Assembly (NCBI GenBank): GCA_900545365.1
Contig: UQYL01000010.1
Location: forward strand, 1-53,465
Direction: 5' to 3'
From: an uncultured Dialister sp.
Lineage (GTDB): Bacteria; Bacillota; Negativicutes; Veillonellales; Dialisteraceae
Length of the DNA: 53,465 bases
Shown here: piece by piece, positions 8,292 through 16,931 of the stretch
How positions within the stretch are numbered: position 1 is the first letter of the stretch
How the letters are laid out: every line of letters starts with the position of its first letter
Notes under the pieces: model-generated
Told to the model about the DNA's origin: nothing
Database searches by the model: none
The model's input: the letters and a program-made list of their open reading frames with translations, nothing else
Made by a program: the position numbers and the translations under genes

Positions 8292-8683
8292 GAATACTGA
8301 ACAGCAATATCGCCAAAGTCCTGGCGGACATGGGCCACACCGATCAGATCGTCATTGGTGACTGCGGCCTCCCCGTGCCGGAAGGAACGCCGAAGATCGA
8401 CCTGGCGCTCCGTCTGGGCGAACCGAAATTCATCGAAGTTGTGCGGGAAGTCGCCAAGTACATGGAAGTAGAGAAGATCTACGTCGCGCCGGAAACGGAA
8501 ACGCAGAATCCCGCGCAGTGGGCGGCGCTCCATGAAGTCTTTCCGGAAGACAAAGTCGAATGGGCCGTGCTGGACAGTCATGAGACGCTGAAGAAAATGG
8601 AAAAAACGGCGAAAGCCGTCATCCGCACCGGCGAGATCACCCCCTTCTCCAATGTCGTGTTGGAATCGGGCGTCATCTTTTAA
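8279..8683 (+). CDS. rbsD: D-ribose pyranase
   Basis: Converts beta-D-ribopyranose to the furanose form used by ribokinase. The 134-residue protein starts MQKIGILNSNIAKVLADMGHTDQIV, the family's usual beginning, with the conserved His20 and Asp residues of the active site region (GHTD, GDCGLP), and ends near NVVLESGVIF. The start lies inside the end of rbsK and was chosen from this protein alignment; the frame continues upstream but does not look like RbsD there. Confidence 0.95.
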   Translation: MQKIGILNSNIAKVLADMGHTDQIVIGDCGLPVPEGTPKIDLALRLGEPKFIEVVREVAKYMEVEKIYVAPETETQNPAQWAALHEVFPEDKVEWAVLDSHETLKKMEKTAKAVIRTGEITPFSNVVLESGVIF

Positions 8684-8719
8684 AAGCGGAACGATCATAC
8701 AGAGAGGAAGAGCATAGAG

Positions 8720-10201
8720 ATGGAAATCGATATGAAAGGGATCTGCAAAGCCTTTGGTACGAACCAGGTGCTTCGCGGCGTCAATCTGCATCTCCGCTCC
8801 GGTGAAGTACAGGCGCTGATGGGAGAAAACGGCGCGGGGAAATCCACGCTCATGAATATCCTGACCGGCATCCTCAAAGCCGATGCGGGAACCATCGAAG
8901 TCGACGGCAGACCCATGGTATTCAGCGGCAATAAAGACGCGGAAGACCACGGCATCGCCTTCATTCATCAGGAGCTGAACATCTGGCCGAACCTGACAGT
9001 GCTGGAAAACCTTTTCCCGCTGAAACGGCCGAAGACGAGATTCGGATTTATCGACTTCAAAAAAATGAAAGAGATCGCCCAGGCGAAATGCAAAGAGATC
9101 GGCATCGATCTGCCGCTGGATGAGATCGCGGGGAACTGCTCCGTCGGTCAGCAGCAGATGGTGGAGATCATGCGGAGCCTCCTGCTGGATGCGAAAGTCG
9201 TCATCATGGACGAACCGACGGCGGCCCTCACCGAGAGAGAGACAGACTGCCTCTTTGACGTGATGCGGAAGCTGAAAGCCAAAGGCGTGGCGATCATCTA
9301 CATCTCCCACCGCATGGAAGAAGTCTTCGGCAACTGCGATACCATCACCGTCATGCGCGACGGACAGACCATCAGCAGCAAGCCCACCGGTGAGACCACC
9401 ATGAGCCAGATCGTCAAGGACATGGTGGGCCGCGAGATCTCCGAATACTACCCGCTCCGCACCGTCACCCCGGGAGAAGAAGTCTTCTCCGTGGAGCACC
9501 TCACCCAGCCCGGCGTATTCCAGGACGTATCCTTCTCCGTGAGAAAAGGGGAGATCTTCGGCGTGGCAGGCCTCATGGGCGCGGGACGCACGGAGATCAT
9601 GCGGGCCCTCTTCGGTGTCGATCCCCATAAATCCGGCACCATCCGTCTGAACGGGAAAGAAGTGAATATCAAAAACCCGCTCGACGCCATCCGGCAGGGA
9701 TTCGGCTTCATCACGGAAAACCGCAAGACCGAAGGGCTCATCCTCGATTTCTCCATCCTGAAAAACATCGCCCTCCCCAGTGAAGGCGCTTTCACGAACT
9801 TCAACTGCATCGATACCAAGAAAGAATACGAATTCTGCAAAGTCCTCGCCGACAGACTGGGCGTCAAGACCACGGATCTCAATCTGGAAGCGAAAAACCT
9901 GTCCGGCGGCAACCAGCAGAAAGTCGTCATCGCGAAATGGATCGGCATGCATCCGTCGCTGCTCATCCTCGACGAACCGACGCGGGGCATCGACGTGGGC
10001 GCGAAAAAAGACATCTATGATCTGATGAATGAGCTCACCGCGCAGGGCGTTTCCCTCATCATGGTCTCCTCAGACCTTCCGGAGATCCTCGGCATGAGCG
10101 ACCGCATCATGGTCATCCACGAAGGACACGTGGCGGGCATCCTCAGCCGCAAAGACGCGACGCAGGAAAAAATCATTACACTGGCAACGGGAGGAAAATA
10201 A
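8720..10201 (+). CDS. rbsA: Ribose ABC transporter, tandem ATP-binding protein
   Basis: This 493-residue protein has the two fused ABC domains typical of carbohydrate type-2 importers. The first carries Walker A GENGAGKST (about residues 35-43), the signature SVGQQQMVEI and Walker B VVIMDEP. The second has the degenerate P-loop GLMGAGRTE, the signature LSGGNQQKV and LLILDEPTRGIDVGAKKDIY. A single RbsA energises ribose uptake through RbsC. rbsC starts 3 bases after its stop codon. Confidence 0.95.
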   Translation: MEIDMKGICKAFGTNQVLRGVNLHLRSGEVQALMGENGAGKSTLMNILTGILKADAGTIEVDGRPMVFSGNKDAEDHGIAFIHQELNIWPNLTVLENLFPLKRPKTRFGFIDFKKMKEIAQAKCKEIGIDLPLDEIAGNCSVGQQQMVEIMRSLLLDAKVVIMDEPTAALTERETDCLFDVMRKLKAKGVAIIYISHRMEEVFGNCDTITVMRDGQTISSKPTGETTMSQIVKDMVGREISEYYPLRTVTPGEEVFSVEHLTQPGVFQDVSFSVRKGEIFGVAGLMGAGRTEIMRALFGVDPHKSGTIRLNGKEVNIKNPLDAIRQGFGFITENRKTEGLILDFSILKNIALPSEGAFTNFNCIDTKKEYEFCKVLADRLGVKTTDLNLEAKNLSGGNQQKVVIAKWIGMHPSLLILDEPTRGIDVGAKKDIYDLMNELTAQGVSLIMVSSDLPEILGMSDRIMVIHEGHVAGILSRKDATQEKIITLATGGK

Positions 10202-10204
10202 CCA

Positions 10205-11140
10205 ATGAACTCGGAAAAAACAAAAAATCTGCTGAGAGAAATGGGGCCGCTCATCGGGCTCATTCTCCTCTTCATCGTCATCGCGGCGCTCAATGACCGC
10301 TTCATCTCCCCGTCGAACCTGAGCAACCTGCTCCGTCAGGTCTCCATCAATGCGCTCATCTCCTTCGGCATGACCTTCGTCATCCTCACGGGCGGCATTG
10401 ACCTCTCCGTAGGGAGCATCCTCGCGCTCTCCAGCGCGCTCCTCGCCAGCATGATCACCAGCGGCATGAATCCTGAAATGGCCGTCATCGTGGCAGCCGT
10501 GATCGGTCTCGGCCTGGGCGCTGTGAACGGCATCATCGTCGCCTACGGCAAAGTCGCCCCCTTCATCGCGACCCTGGCCACCATGACCATCTACCGCGGC
10601 GCGACCCTCGTCTACACGAACGGCAACCCCATCAGCGGCCTCTCCGACGACCCGATCTTTATGGGCCTCGGCCAGGGCGACATCGCGGGCGTGCCCGTAC
10701 CGGCGATCCTCATGCTCATCGCATTCCTTGTGCTCCTCTTTATCCTCAATAAGACCCCCCTCGGCCGTCAGACCTACGCCGTGGGCGGCAACGAAAAAGT
10801 CTCCTTCATCGCCGGCATCAAGATCAACCGCGTGAAGATCGTCTCCTACGCCATCACCGGCCTCCTCTGCGCGCTTGCGGGCGCTGTCCTCACCTCCCGC
10901 CTGAACTCTGCGCAGCCCACCGCCGGCATGGGCTATGAACTCGACGCCATCGCGGCAGTCGTCCTCGGCGGCACCAGCCTCTCCGGCGGCAAAGGCCGCA
11001 TCACAGGCACCCTCATCGGCGCGCTCATCATCGGCACGCTGAACAACGGCCTGAATATTCTCAATGTCTCCAGCTTCTACCAGCAAGTTGTCAAAGGGAT
11101 CGTTATTTTGCTCGCAGTACTCATGGATCGTAAGAAATAA
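10205..11140 (+). CDS. rbsC: Ribose ABC transporter permease
   Basis: A polytopic inner-membrane protein of 311 residues with about eight to ten hydrophobic segments. It carries the family motifs GGIDLSVGSILALSSALLAS (about residues 62-81) and a C-terminal VLGGTSLSGGKGRITGTLIGALIIG. It forms the transmembrane channel for ribose together with RbsA and RbsB. The spacing to rbsA and rbsB is tight, as expected of one transcript. Confidence 0.95.
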   Translation: MNSEKTKNLLREMGPLIGLILLFIVIAALNDRFISPSNLSNLLRQVSINALISFGMTFVILTGGIDLSVGSILALSSALLASMITSGMNPEMAVIVAAVIGLGLGAVNGIIVAYGKVAPFIATLATMTIYRGATLVYTNGNPISGLSDDPIFMGLGQGDIAGVPVPAILMLIAFLVLLFILNKTPLGRQTYAVGGNEKVSFIAGIKINRVKIVSYAITGLLCALAGAVLTSRLNSAQPTAGMGYELDAIAAVVLGGTSLSGGKGRITGTLIGALIIGTLNNGLNILNVSSFYQQVVKGIVILLAVLMDRKK

Positions 11141-11157
11141 TAAGGAGGTCGTTTCAT

Positions 11158-12072
11158 TTGCTGAAAAAATTAGTAGTAGCGTGCCTGCTCGGCGCGGCCC
11201 TCGCATCCGTTTCCGGCTGCGGCTCTTCTGAGAAAAAAGAAGCCGCTCCTTCCGGCGAAAAGACAGTCACCATCGGCTTTGCCGTATCCACCCAGAATAA
11301 TCCCTTCTTCGTCACCATGGCGAAGAGCGTAGAAGAAGCGGCGGCAAACGCCAAGATCGACGTGAAGATCGTCGATGCGCAGAACGACCCGGCCAAACAG
11401 TCCAACGACGTCACTGACCTGATCGAATCCAAAGTCGACGTCCTCATCATCAATCCGGTCGACTCCGCAGCGATCTCCAACTCCGTCATCGCCGCGAACA
11501 AAGCGAAGATCCCCGTCATCACCATTGACCGCTCCGCTGACAAAGGCGACATCGTGGCCCACATCGCCTCCAACAACGTGAAAGGCGGCGAAATGGCGGC
11601 GGAATACATCGTGAAGAAACTCGGCGAACAGGCTCCTGTCGCTGAACTCGAAGGCATCCCCGGCGCGTCCGCGACCCGTGAACGCGGCGAAGGCTTCCAC
11701 AAAGTGGCTGACCAGAAACTGAAAGTCCTGGCGAAACAGTCCGCTGACTTCGACCGCACCAAAGGCCTGACCGTCACCGAAAACATGCTCCAGGCGAACC
11801 CCGACATCAAAGCCATCTTCGCGCAGAATGACGAAATGGCTCTCGGCGCCATCGGCGCGGCCAAGAGCGCAGGCAAGCAGATCCTCGTCATCGGCTTCGA
11901 CGGCACCGCTGACGGCGTGAAAGCCGTACAGGACGGCGACATGGCGGCCACCATCGCGCAGCAGCCTGACAAGATGGGTGAGATCGCCGTAGAGATCGCG
12001 CAGAAGATCGCAAAAGGCGAACAGGTAGACAAAAACATCGCCGTCGATCTGAAACTCGTAGAAAAACAGTAA
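11158..12072 (+). CDS. rbsB: Ribose-binding lipoprotein
   Basis: The high-affinity substrate-binding protein of the ribose importer, 304 residues, PBP1 fold. The N-terminus MLKKLVVACLLGAALASVSGC is a lipoprotein signal peptide with the lipobox VSGC, so the mature protein is probably anchored at Cys21. Typical motifs follow: VTIGFAVSTQNNPFF, IINPVDSAAI, TIDRSADKG and NDEMALGAIGA. The start codon is TTG, strongly supported by AAGGAGG at proper spacing and by the signal sequence; no in-frame ATG would retain the signal peptide. Confidence 0.95.
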   Translation: MLKKLVVACLLGAALASVSGCGSSEKKEAAPSGEKTVTIGFAVSTQNNPFFVTMAKSVEEAAANAKIDVKIVDAQNDPAKQSNDVTDLIESKVDVLIINPVDSAAISNSVIAANKAKIPVITIDRSADKGDIVAHIASNNVKGGEMAAEYIVKKLGEQAPVAELEGIPGASATRERGEGFHKVADQKLKVLAKQSADFDRTKGLTVTENMLQANPDIKAIFAQNDEMALGAIGAAKSAGKQILVIGFDGTADGVKAVQDGDMAATIAQQPDKMGEIAVEIAQKIAKGEQVDKNIAVDLKLVEKQ

Positions 12073-12115
12073 TCCCCCACACCCGAAGACAACTTGAATC
12101 GCCGCGAAAGCGGAC

Positions 12116-12143
12116 AGCCCCGGTCATCCCGCCGGGGCTTTTG
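12116..12143 (+). terminator. Terminator of the rbs operon
   Basis: AGCCCCGG and CCGGGGCT form an 8-bp stem with an 8-base loop, followed by a short T tract. Confidence 0.7.
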
Positions 12144-12148
12144 TGTTG

Positions 12149-12343
12149 CGCTCCGCGAATATTCTCCATAAATTCCGGCTCTTCGCGATGTATGAAAACG
12201 AAGACACGTGGTACGACGTGGGCTTCGGCTTTTCGCACAAGTTGGGCGAGGACAGCTACATCTATCTCGACGTGGAGCGCGCCTTCGGCAACGGCAACGA
12301 CGACACGTACCAGATCATCATCGGATTGGACCACAAGTTCTGA
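12149..12343 (+). pseudogene. C-terminal remnant of an autotransporter beta-barrel
   Basis: The frame reads ANILHKF, then YENEDTWYDVGFGFSHKLG, and ends in a C-terminal phenylalanine (DHKF). It aligns with the last ~70 residues of the intact autotransporter at 13132-15975 (ADILHEF, then YENEGTWYDVGFGFSHRMS, ending NMAF), with about 15 codons missing between ILHKF and YENE. No passenger, barrel body or signal peptide remains, so this is a decayed paralogue left between the rbs operon and the next locus. The TGG/GTG-rich barrel codons are well preserved, suggesting recent loss or recombination with the neighbour. Confidence 0.8.
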
Positions 12344-12354
12344 AAGGAAAAAGA

Positions 12355-12375
12355 AGACCCTCCGGGGTCTTTTTT
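12355..12375 (+). terminator. Terminator after the autotransporter remnant
   Basis: AGACCC and GGGTCT flank TCCG and are followed by a T run, 10 bases past the remnant's stop codon. It was probably the terminator of the lost gene. Confidence 0.75.
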
Positions 12376-12451
12376 CTGCCCGTTTTCCGCGTGCAGGCGG
12401 CAGAAACGGCGGGGATTCATGCCTTACGAAGTGAAATTATTATTATGACTG

Positions 12452-12480
12452 TTGACAAAAAGACAGGGGGTGGATACGAT
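12452..12480 (+). promoter_or_regulatory. Strong promoter of the small ORF at 12512
   Basis: TTGACA (12452-12457), exactly 17 bases, TACGAT (12475-12480). Transcription should start near 12487, leaving a 5' UTR of about 25 bases. Confidence 0.75.
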
Positions 12481-12511
12481 AAACTCGTCAAAGAAAAAGG
12501 AGGTGAATGGT

Positions 12512-12739
12512 ATGAGCTCCGTCCGTAAAGAAGCAAGACGCATGGGAAGTAACGATGCGCGCCTAAGCCGCAGACGAGGGGGTATTAATCCTATTTCTGC
12601 GCCTGCGACGGCGTCTGTAACTGAAACTGCATATCGGGGGACCTCCATGGGCCCCGGATTTACTATACGAAGGCTGCTTTTCACGCGGCCTTTTTTGCGT
12701 GTCTTTTTCCCGGCGGAGCGCGGCATCCTATGGACATAG
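12512..12739 (+). CDS. Small basic protein of unknown function with a terminator inside its ORF
   Basis: The 75-codon frame (MSSVRKEARRMGSND...) is preceded by a very strong Shine-Dalgarno (AAGGAGGTGA) and a good promoter. The N-terminal 25 residues are rich in arginine; the rest has no motif I recognise. An intrinsic terminator at 12670-12696 lies before the stop codon, so most transcripts would be nonstop mRNAs encoding about 60 residues. The full ORF overlaps the start of the zinc-finger gene by 10 bases. Two further hairpins lie within it (CGCAGA/TCTGCG and CGGGG/CCCCG), so a structured leader or sRNA is the main alternative. Confidence 0.5.
   Translation: MSSVRKEARRMGSNDARLSRRRGGINPISAPATASVTETAYRGTSMGPGFTIRRLLFTRPFLRVFFPAERGILWT
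12670..12696 (+). terminator. Intrinsic terminator inside the small ORF
   Basis: AAGGCTGC (12670-12677) pairs with GCGGCCTT (12685-12692) around TTTTCAC, followed by a T run. It lies 43 bases upstream of the ORF's stop codon. Confidence 0.75.
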
Positions 12740-13050
12740 AGACCGTATGCGCCTGCTGCGGCAGGCCCTTCACCGCGCACCAGAGAACGCAGCGCTTCTG
12801 CTCCGAAGCGTGCCGCCGCCGGGCCTACCGGAAACAGCCGGGCCACCCGGCGCACGAAGTAGGACAGGGAGCCGTCCTCCGGGTCTTCACCTGCGCCCGC
12901 TGCGGCCGCGTCATCCTCGTCACCGACGAAAACGACCGCCGGCGGAAATTCTGCTCCCCTCACTGCGAGCGCATGTACTGGAAGCACAAGAAAAAGTCGG
13001 GGACGCCCCGCACAGCGACTTTCGGAGCCGCATACGCGGGACACTCGTGA
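12730..13050 (+). CDS. Small double zinc-finger protein, function unknown
   Basis: A 106-residue protein with two similar zinc-binding units: CACCGRPF...RFCSEACRRR (about residues 7-29) and CARCGRVI...KFCSPHCERM (about 55-78). Each is CxxC-x(11-16)-CxxxC, resembling the FCS/treble-clef knuckles of small DNA- or protein-binding proteins. The C-terminus is basic (YWKHKKKSG). The Shine-Dalgarno is weak (GGCGGAG), and the ATG overlaps the stop of the preceding small ORF, so translation may be coupled. It is followed 81 bases later by the autotransporter. I cannot assign a role. Confidence 0.65.
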   Translation: MDIETVCACCGRPFTAHQRTQRFCSEACRRRAYRKQPGHPAHEVGQGAVLRVFTCARCGRVILVTDENDRRRKFCSPHCERMYWKHKKKSGTPRTATFGAAYAGHS

Positions 13051-13131
13051 CGCCGCTCCGCAAGACGGCAGGAAACACATGGGAATAACGGGACACCTCC
13101 CGATTAGAAAAGAAAGAAAGGAAACCGATTG

Positions 13132-15975
13132 ATGAATAAACAGATTCTCACCCGCAGCATCCTCCTCGCCCTCGCCATGAGTGCCGCCATTCCGGCAGGA
13201 CAGGCATGGGCGGAAACTTCCGTAACAGAAGGAAGAGAAACTATTAATATTACTCTTCAAGATTATGATGGAGAAAATTTAAATGAAACATGGAAAAATA
13301 AGGATATAGTCGTGACAAAAATTGCATCTGTATTTGATACGTCAGCTACAGCACCTGCTTTATGGGCTCAGTCTGTAAATCTTGAAGATACAGATTTTGA
13401 TGTAACGACAGCTTCTTTATTTTTACCCAATGTAGACGGACTGCGCTTTAGAGATTCAAATTTAAATGTTAAGCTGGGTAATTTTACAGCTGATATAAGA
13501 TCTATTAATTCGGATGCGATTGTTATTGGCGATGAATCATCCAATAATCATTTAACAATTAATGGGGATTTTCATGCAGAAATATTATCTGGTATGGGGC
13601 TTCGTGTCAGTTCCTGTAAATGGTCTTCTGCTAATGCAACTTCGTCGGAGGCGGTAATTAATGGGGAAACCAATATTACAATAAAAGGGAATCCTTTGGC
13701 GAATGCAGATATTTGGAATCTAAAATATAATCAAGGGGCAGCAATTTATGCGGGGGCCGATGAAGCGGGAGGAGATAATAATCAGGCAAATATTTCTTTA
13801 AATGGGAAAGTGAATTTGCTTTTGAATACTGAAACAGATGAGGAAAAGGGGCTTTATGGCCTCTGGGCAGGAAAAAATGGACATATAGAAACGCACAGTG
13901 ATGTTACTGTTTATTCAAATAATGCACATTCTGGCGGAATTGCGGCAACAAATACTATTTCTAATACAGGAAAAGAGAATGGACAGAATATTCATGGCAG
14001 CAATGTTATCTTGGGTGGACAGGATAGCGTTATAGACATTACAATGGAAAATTCCGAGAGTTATGCCTTATACGCTAGTGGAGATAATACATCTATAAAG
14101 ACAAACGATGCAGGCGTCGCGACGATTCTCTTTAAAGGCGATGTGAAAGCGGAAAACGGTGGTATAGTTCAATTAAATGTCACTGGAAATGATTGGAATT
14201 TTTTGAATGGAGATGTCAGGGCTGATGGAGGTGAAAATAAACAAGCAGTTGTCGAACTAAATGTAAAAAATGAGTTGTCTGGACAGGGAACATTAGCCGC
14301 TGCGAATGGCGGAATCGTGGATTTGACGCTTGGCGCTGGCAGCAACTGGACGGGCCGGGCGGATGATTATGGCGATGCGAACGGTGGAGGGTCTGCTCAC
14401 ACGACTTTTGTTGATCCCGAATTTGACAATATCACATCCGGCGGCGCGGTCAATCTGACGATGGGAAACGACGCGGTCTGGAATGTAGACGGACAGAGCT
14501 GGATTACGAATCTGACAGCATCCGGGGATAATATGTTTATCAATCTGCTGGGAACAGAAGCGGACAGAAACGCCAATGCCGATGCGCTGACGATTTATAA
14601 TCTGAAGGGGCATGCGACCTTTGCCATGCATCTGGATGGAGAACGCAGCGGAAGCGATATGCTATATATCAAGAATACCGATAACAGCAGCTACGACGTA
14701 TATCTGGATGAATTGGTCACGGCCGAGGATATGTATCAGAATGGAACGTTTAAAGATGGGCTGCGGTTCGCTACGGTAGGGAAAGATAATGTGACCTTTA
14801 ATGTATATTCCTTGAATCAGGGGATTTATAACCTCAAATATCAGGTAAAACAAACCGAATATAATAAAACCGAAAAGGACATTAATGAGGCATACAATGA
14901 GGGCACAGATAGTGCAAAGCCCGGTTCCGATATGGTAGAGGATTTCTTTACCAGCGAAGGCAAACCGCCGAGCATTCAAAATGAGGGACTGGCCGCGCAG
15001 GATACAACGGAAGTGAATACGACAGGTAATTTCTGGAATTATAATCTGGTCGATGTTCAGGACCGTCAGATTTCCGACGCGGGCAAGACTATCATCGCCA
15101 TGTCGAAGGTGAACTACTCCAACGCCGTCTACATGGACCGCCTCAATAAGCGCATGGGCGAAGCCCGCTTCCTCGAGGGCGACGACGGCCTCTGGGTGCG
15201 CCTCCGCCACGACCGCATCGGAAAATCCGACGCCTTCCGCAGCAAAAACACCATGTTCGAGATCGGCTATGACTGGAAGGACAATGACCAGAAAGACGGC
15301 ACCCATTACCGCGGCTTTGCCTTCGACTACATGCGGGGCACGGCAGACTACACGAATGTCCTCGGCGAAGGAGACGTGCGCCGGGCCGGGCTGTGGTACC
15401 ACGACACCTGGATGGGCGATAAAGGCCACTACACGGACTACGTCGTGAAGTACGGCCGCCTCTCCAATGACTTTGACATTTATGGCCGCACCACCGGCGA
15501 AAAGATCAGCGGTGACTACGACAACGACGTATGGAGCGTGAGCGCCGAATACGGGCGGAAGAAAGACCTGGGGAACGACTGGTACATCGAGCCGCAGGCA
15601 CAGCTCCAGTACGCCTACGTGACCGACGCCTCCTACACGACGAGCCAGGAGACGAAAGTCGACCTGGACAGCATCGACAGCCTCATCGGACGGGCAGGCT
15701 TCCGCCTCGGACGGGACACGGACGAAGCGAATACGGTGTACTTCAAGGCGGACATCCTCCACGAATTCCTGGGCGGCCAGAGCATCCGCGCCGTAGACGG
15801 AACGGGGACACTCTCCACGACGTACGAGAATGAAGGCACATGGTATGACGTGGGCTTCGGCTTCTCCCACAGGATGAGCAAAGACAAGTACATGTTCCTG
15901 GACGTGGAAAAACTCTTCGGCAACGACAACGAAGACACCTATCAGGTGAACATCGGTCTGAACATGGCGTTCTGA
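13132..15975 (+). CDS. Autotransporter with AT-rich passenger and C-terminal barrel
   Basis: A type Va secretion protein of 947 residues. It has a Sec signal peptide (MNKQILTRSILLALAMSAAI..., likely cleaved after AWA27), a repetitive passenger with beta-solenoid character (NGDFHAE, GETNITIKG, LNGKVNLLL, LNVTGNDWNFLNGDV) and a barrel from about residue 650 to the C-terminal Phe (YENEGTWYDVGFGFSH, NIGLNMAF). The passenger DNA is strikingly AT-rich (bases 13261-13320 contain 16 G/C) while the barrel is not (15721-15780 contain 35 G/C); the first 27 codons are also GC-rich. This points to passenger replacement inside a conserved secretion scaffold. A TTG directly before the ATG is an alternative start. 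The passenger's target is unknown. Confidence 0.85.
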   Translation: MNKQILTRSILLALAMSAAIPAGQAWAETSVTEGRETINITLQDYDGENLNETWKNKDIVVTKIASVFDTSATAPALWAQSVNLEDTDFDVTTASLFLPNVDGLRFRDSNLNVKLGNFTADIRSINSDAIVIGDESSNNHLTINGDFHAEILSGMGLRVSSCKWSSANATSSEAVINGETNITIKGNPLANADIWNLKYNQGAAIYAGADEAGGDNNQANISLNGKVNLLLNTETDEEKGLYGLWAGKNGHIETHSDVTVYSNNAHSGGIAATNTISNTGKENGQNIHGSNVILGGQDSVIDITMENSESYALYASGDNTSIKTNDAGVATILFKGDVKAENGGIVQLNVTGNDWNFLNGDVRADGGENKQAVVELNVKNELSGQGTLAAANGGIVDLTLGAGSNWTGRADDYGDANGGGSAHTTFVDPEFDNITSGGAVNLTMGNDAVWNVDGQSWITNLTASGDNMFINLLGTEADRNANADALTIYNLKGHATFAMHLDGERSGSDMLYIKNTDNSSYDVYLDELVTAEDMYQNGTFKDGLRFATVGKDNVTFNVYSLNQGIYNLKYQVKQTEYNKTEKDINEAYNEGTDSAKPGSDMVEDFFTSEGKPPSIQNEGLAAQDTTEVNTTGNFWNYNLVDVQDRQISDAGKTIIAMSKVNYSNAVYMDRLNKRMGEARFLEGDDGLWVRLRHDRIGKSDAFRSKNTMFEIGYDWKDNDQKDGTHYRGFAFDYMRGTADYTNVLGEGDVRRAGLWYHDTWMGDKGHYTDYVVKYGRLSNDFDIYGRTTGEKISGDYDNDVWSVSAEYGRKKDLGNDWYIEPQAQLQYAYVTDASYTTSQETKVDLDSIDSLIGRAGFRLGRDTDEANTVYFKADILHEFLGGQSIRAVDGTGTLSTTYENEGTWYDVGFGFSHRMSKDKYMFLDVEKLFGNDNEDTYQVNIGLNMAF

Positions 15976-15993
15976 TCAATGAAAAAAGAGAAG

Positions 15994-16016
15994 GGAGCGG
16001 GAGACCGCTCCTTTTT
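15994..16016 (+). terminator. Terminator of the autotransporter gene
   Basis: GGAGCGG and CCGCTCC pair around GAGA and are followed by five T residues, 19 bases after the stop codon. Confidence 0.8.
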
Positions 16017-16018
16017 CC

Positions 16019-16200
16019 GTGCCCGGAAATTTCCGGCGCAAAATGCCGAAGCGCTTTTCAGCGGGAAGCGTTCACCGCCGCGGCGTTTTTCGTTCAGAAG
16101 CGTTTACCGACGGAGCGCTTTTCGATGAGCGCCGCTCATTTTCCGGCGCTTTCTGTCAGGACGATCTTCATTCGGAAGCGCTCATTTTCCGGCGGAAAGG
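16019..16200. repeat. Intergenic repeat-rich spacer, copy B of a dispersed repeat
   Basis: No gene seen. Degenerate copies of GCGCTTTTC, GAAGCG and CTCATTTTCCGGCG recur several times. Positions 16051-16074 match 5389-5412 at 23 of 24 bases. Confidence 0.6.
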
Positions 16201-16207
16201 GGCATGC

Positions 16208-16213
16208 TATAAT
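16208..16213 (+). promoter_or_regulatory. -10 element of the UPF0173 gene
   Basis: A perfect TATAAT 38 bases before the start codon. The region 17 bases upstream (TTTTCC) is only a weak -35. Confidence 0.55.
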
Positions 16214-16251
16214 ACAGAGGGAAAGACCTATTCAGGGAAGGAGGGGTATTT

Positions 16252-16923
16252 ATGAAATTTACTTACTACGGACATGCGTGCTTCCTCATCGACACGGGGA
16301 GCGAGAAACTGCTTTTTGATCCGTTTCTGAACGGCAACCCGCACGCCGCGGTGCGGGCGGAAGAGGTGGAGTGCGATTATATCCTGCTGTCTCACGCCCA
16401 CGGCGACCATTTCGGCGATGCCGACGCCATCGCGGCGCGGACGGGAGCGGCGGTCATCGCCATTCCGGAGGTGCTGGGACTCTTCACGAAGGAGCCGAGG
16501 ACGGCGTATCCCATGAACCTGGGCGGCACGGTGAAGCTGCCTTTCGGCAAGGTGACCATGACTCCGGCGCTCCACAGCGCGGGCGTGGCGGGAGGCGTGG
16601 CGTGCGGCTTCCTGATCCAGTTCGGCGGCGGAGTGAATGTGTACTTCGCGGGCGACACGGCGCTCTTCAGCGACATGAAGCTCATCGGCGAAGACACGCC
16701 CATTCATTACGCGGTGCTGCCCATCGGCGACAATTACACCATGGGGCCGAAAGACGCCGTGAAGGCGGCGAAGCTTCTCGGCGCGCAGCGAGTGATCCCC
16801 ATCCATTACAATACGTGGCCGGTCATCGCGCAGGACCCGGCGCAGTTCGCGTCTCTCGCGGAACAGTCCGGCGTGACGCCGCTCATCGCCGCGGTGGGCG
16901 AATCGCTGACGCTTCGGAAATAA
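16252..16923 (+). CDS. UPF0173 metal-dependent hydrolase (metallo-beta-lactamase fold)
   Basis: A 223-residue protein of the size of the UPF0173/YtkL family. It begins MKFTYYGHACFLIDTGSEKLLFDPFLNGNP, has the metal motif SHAHGDHFGDA (HxHxDH, about residues 44-53), and later conserved histidines in ALHSAG, FAGDTALF and VIPIHYNTWP. These fit a di-metal beta-lactamase-fold hydrolase. The natural substrate of the family is not established. GAAGGAGG precedes the start. It is transcribed alone, with its own terminator. Confidence 0.9.
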   Translation: MKFTYYGHACFLIDTGSEKLLFDPFLNGNPHAAVRAEEVECDYILLSHAHGDHFGDADAIAARTGAAVIAIPEVLGLFTKEPRTAYPMNLGGTVKLPFGKVTMTPALHSAGVAGGVACGFLIQFGGGVNVYFAGDTALFSDMKLIGEDTPIHYAVLPIGDNYTMGPKDAVKAAKLLGAQRVIPIHYNTWPVIAQDPAQFASLAEQSGVTPLIAAVGESLTLRK

Positions 16924-16931
16924 CAAAGAAT

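Noticed and set aside
7934..9952. 672-codon frame antisense to rbsK-rbsA
   Set aside because: His/Asp/Phe-rich translation typical of an antisense shadow; the sense genes are certain.
12452..12740. Known riboswitch, 6S RNA, tmRNA or RNase P RNA
   Set aside because: None of the conserved cores of these RNAs could be recognised in the hairpins of this region.
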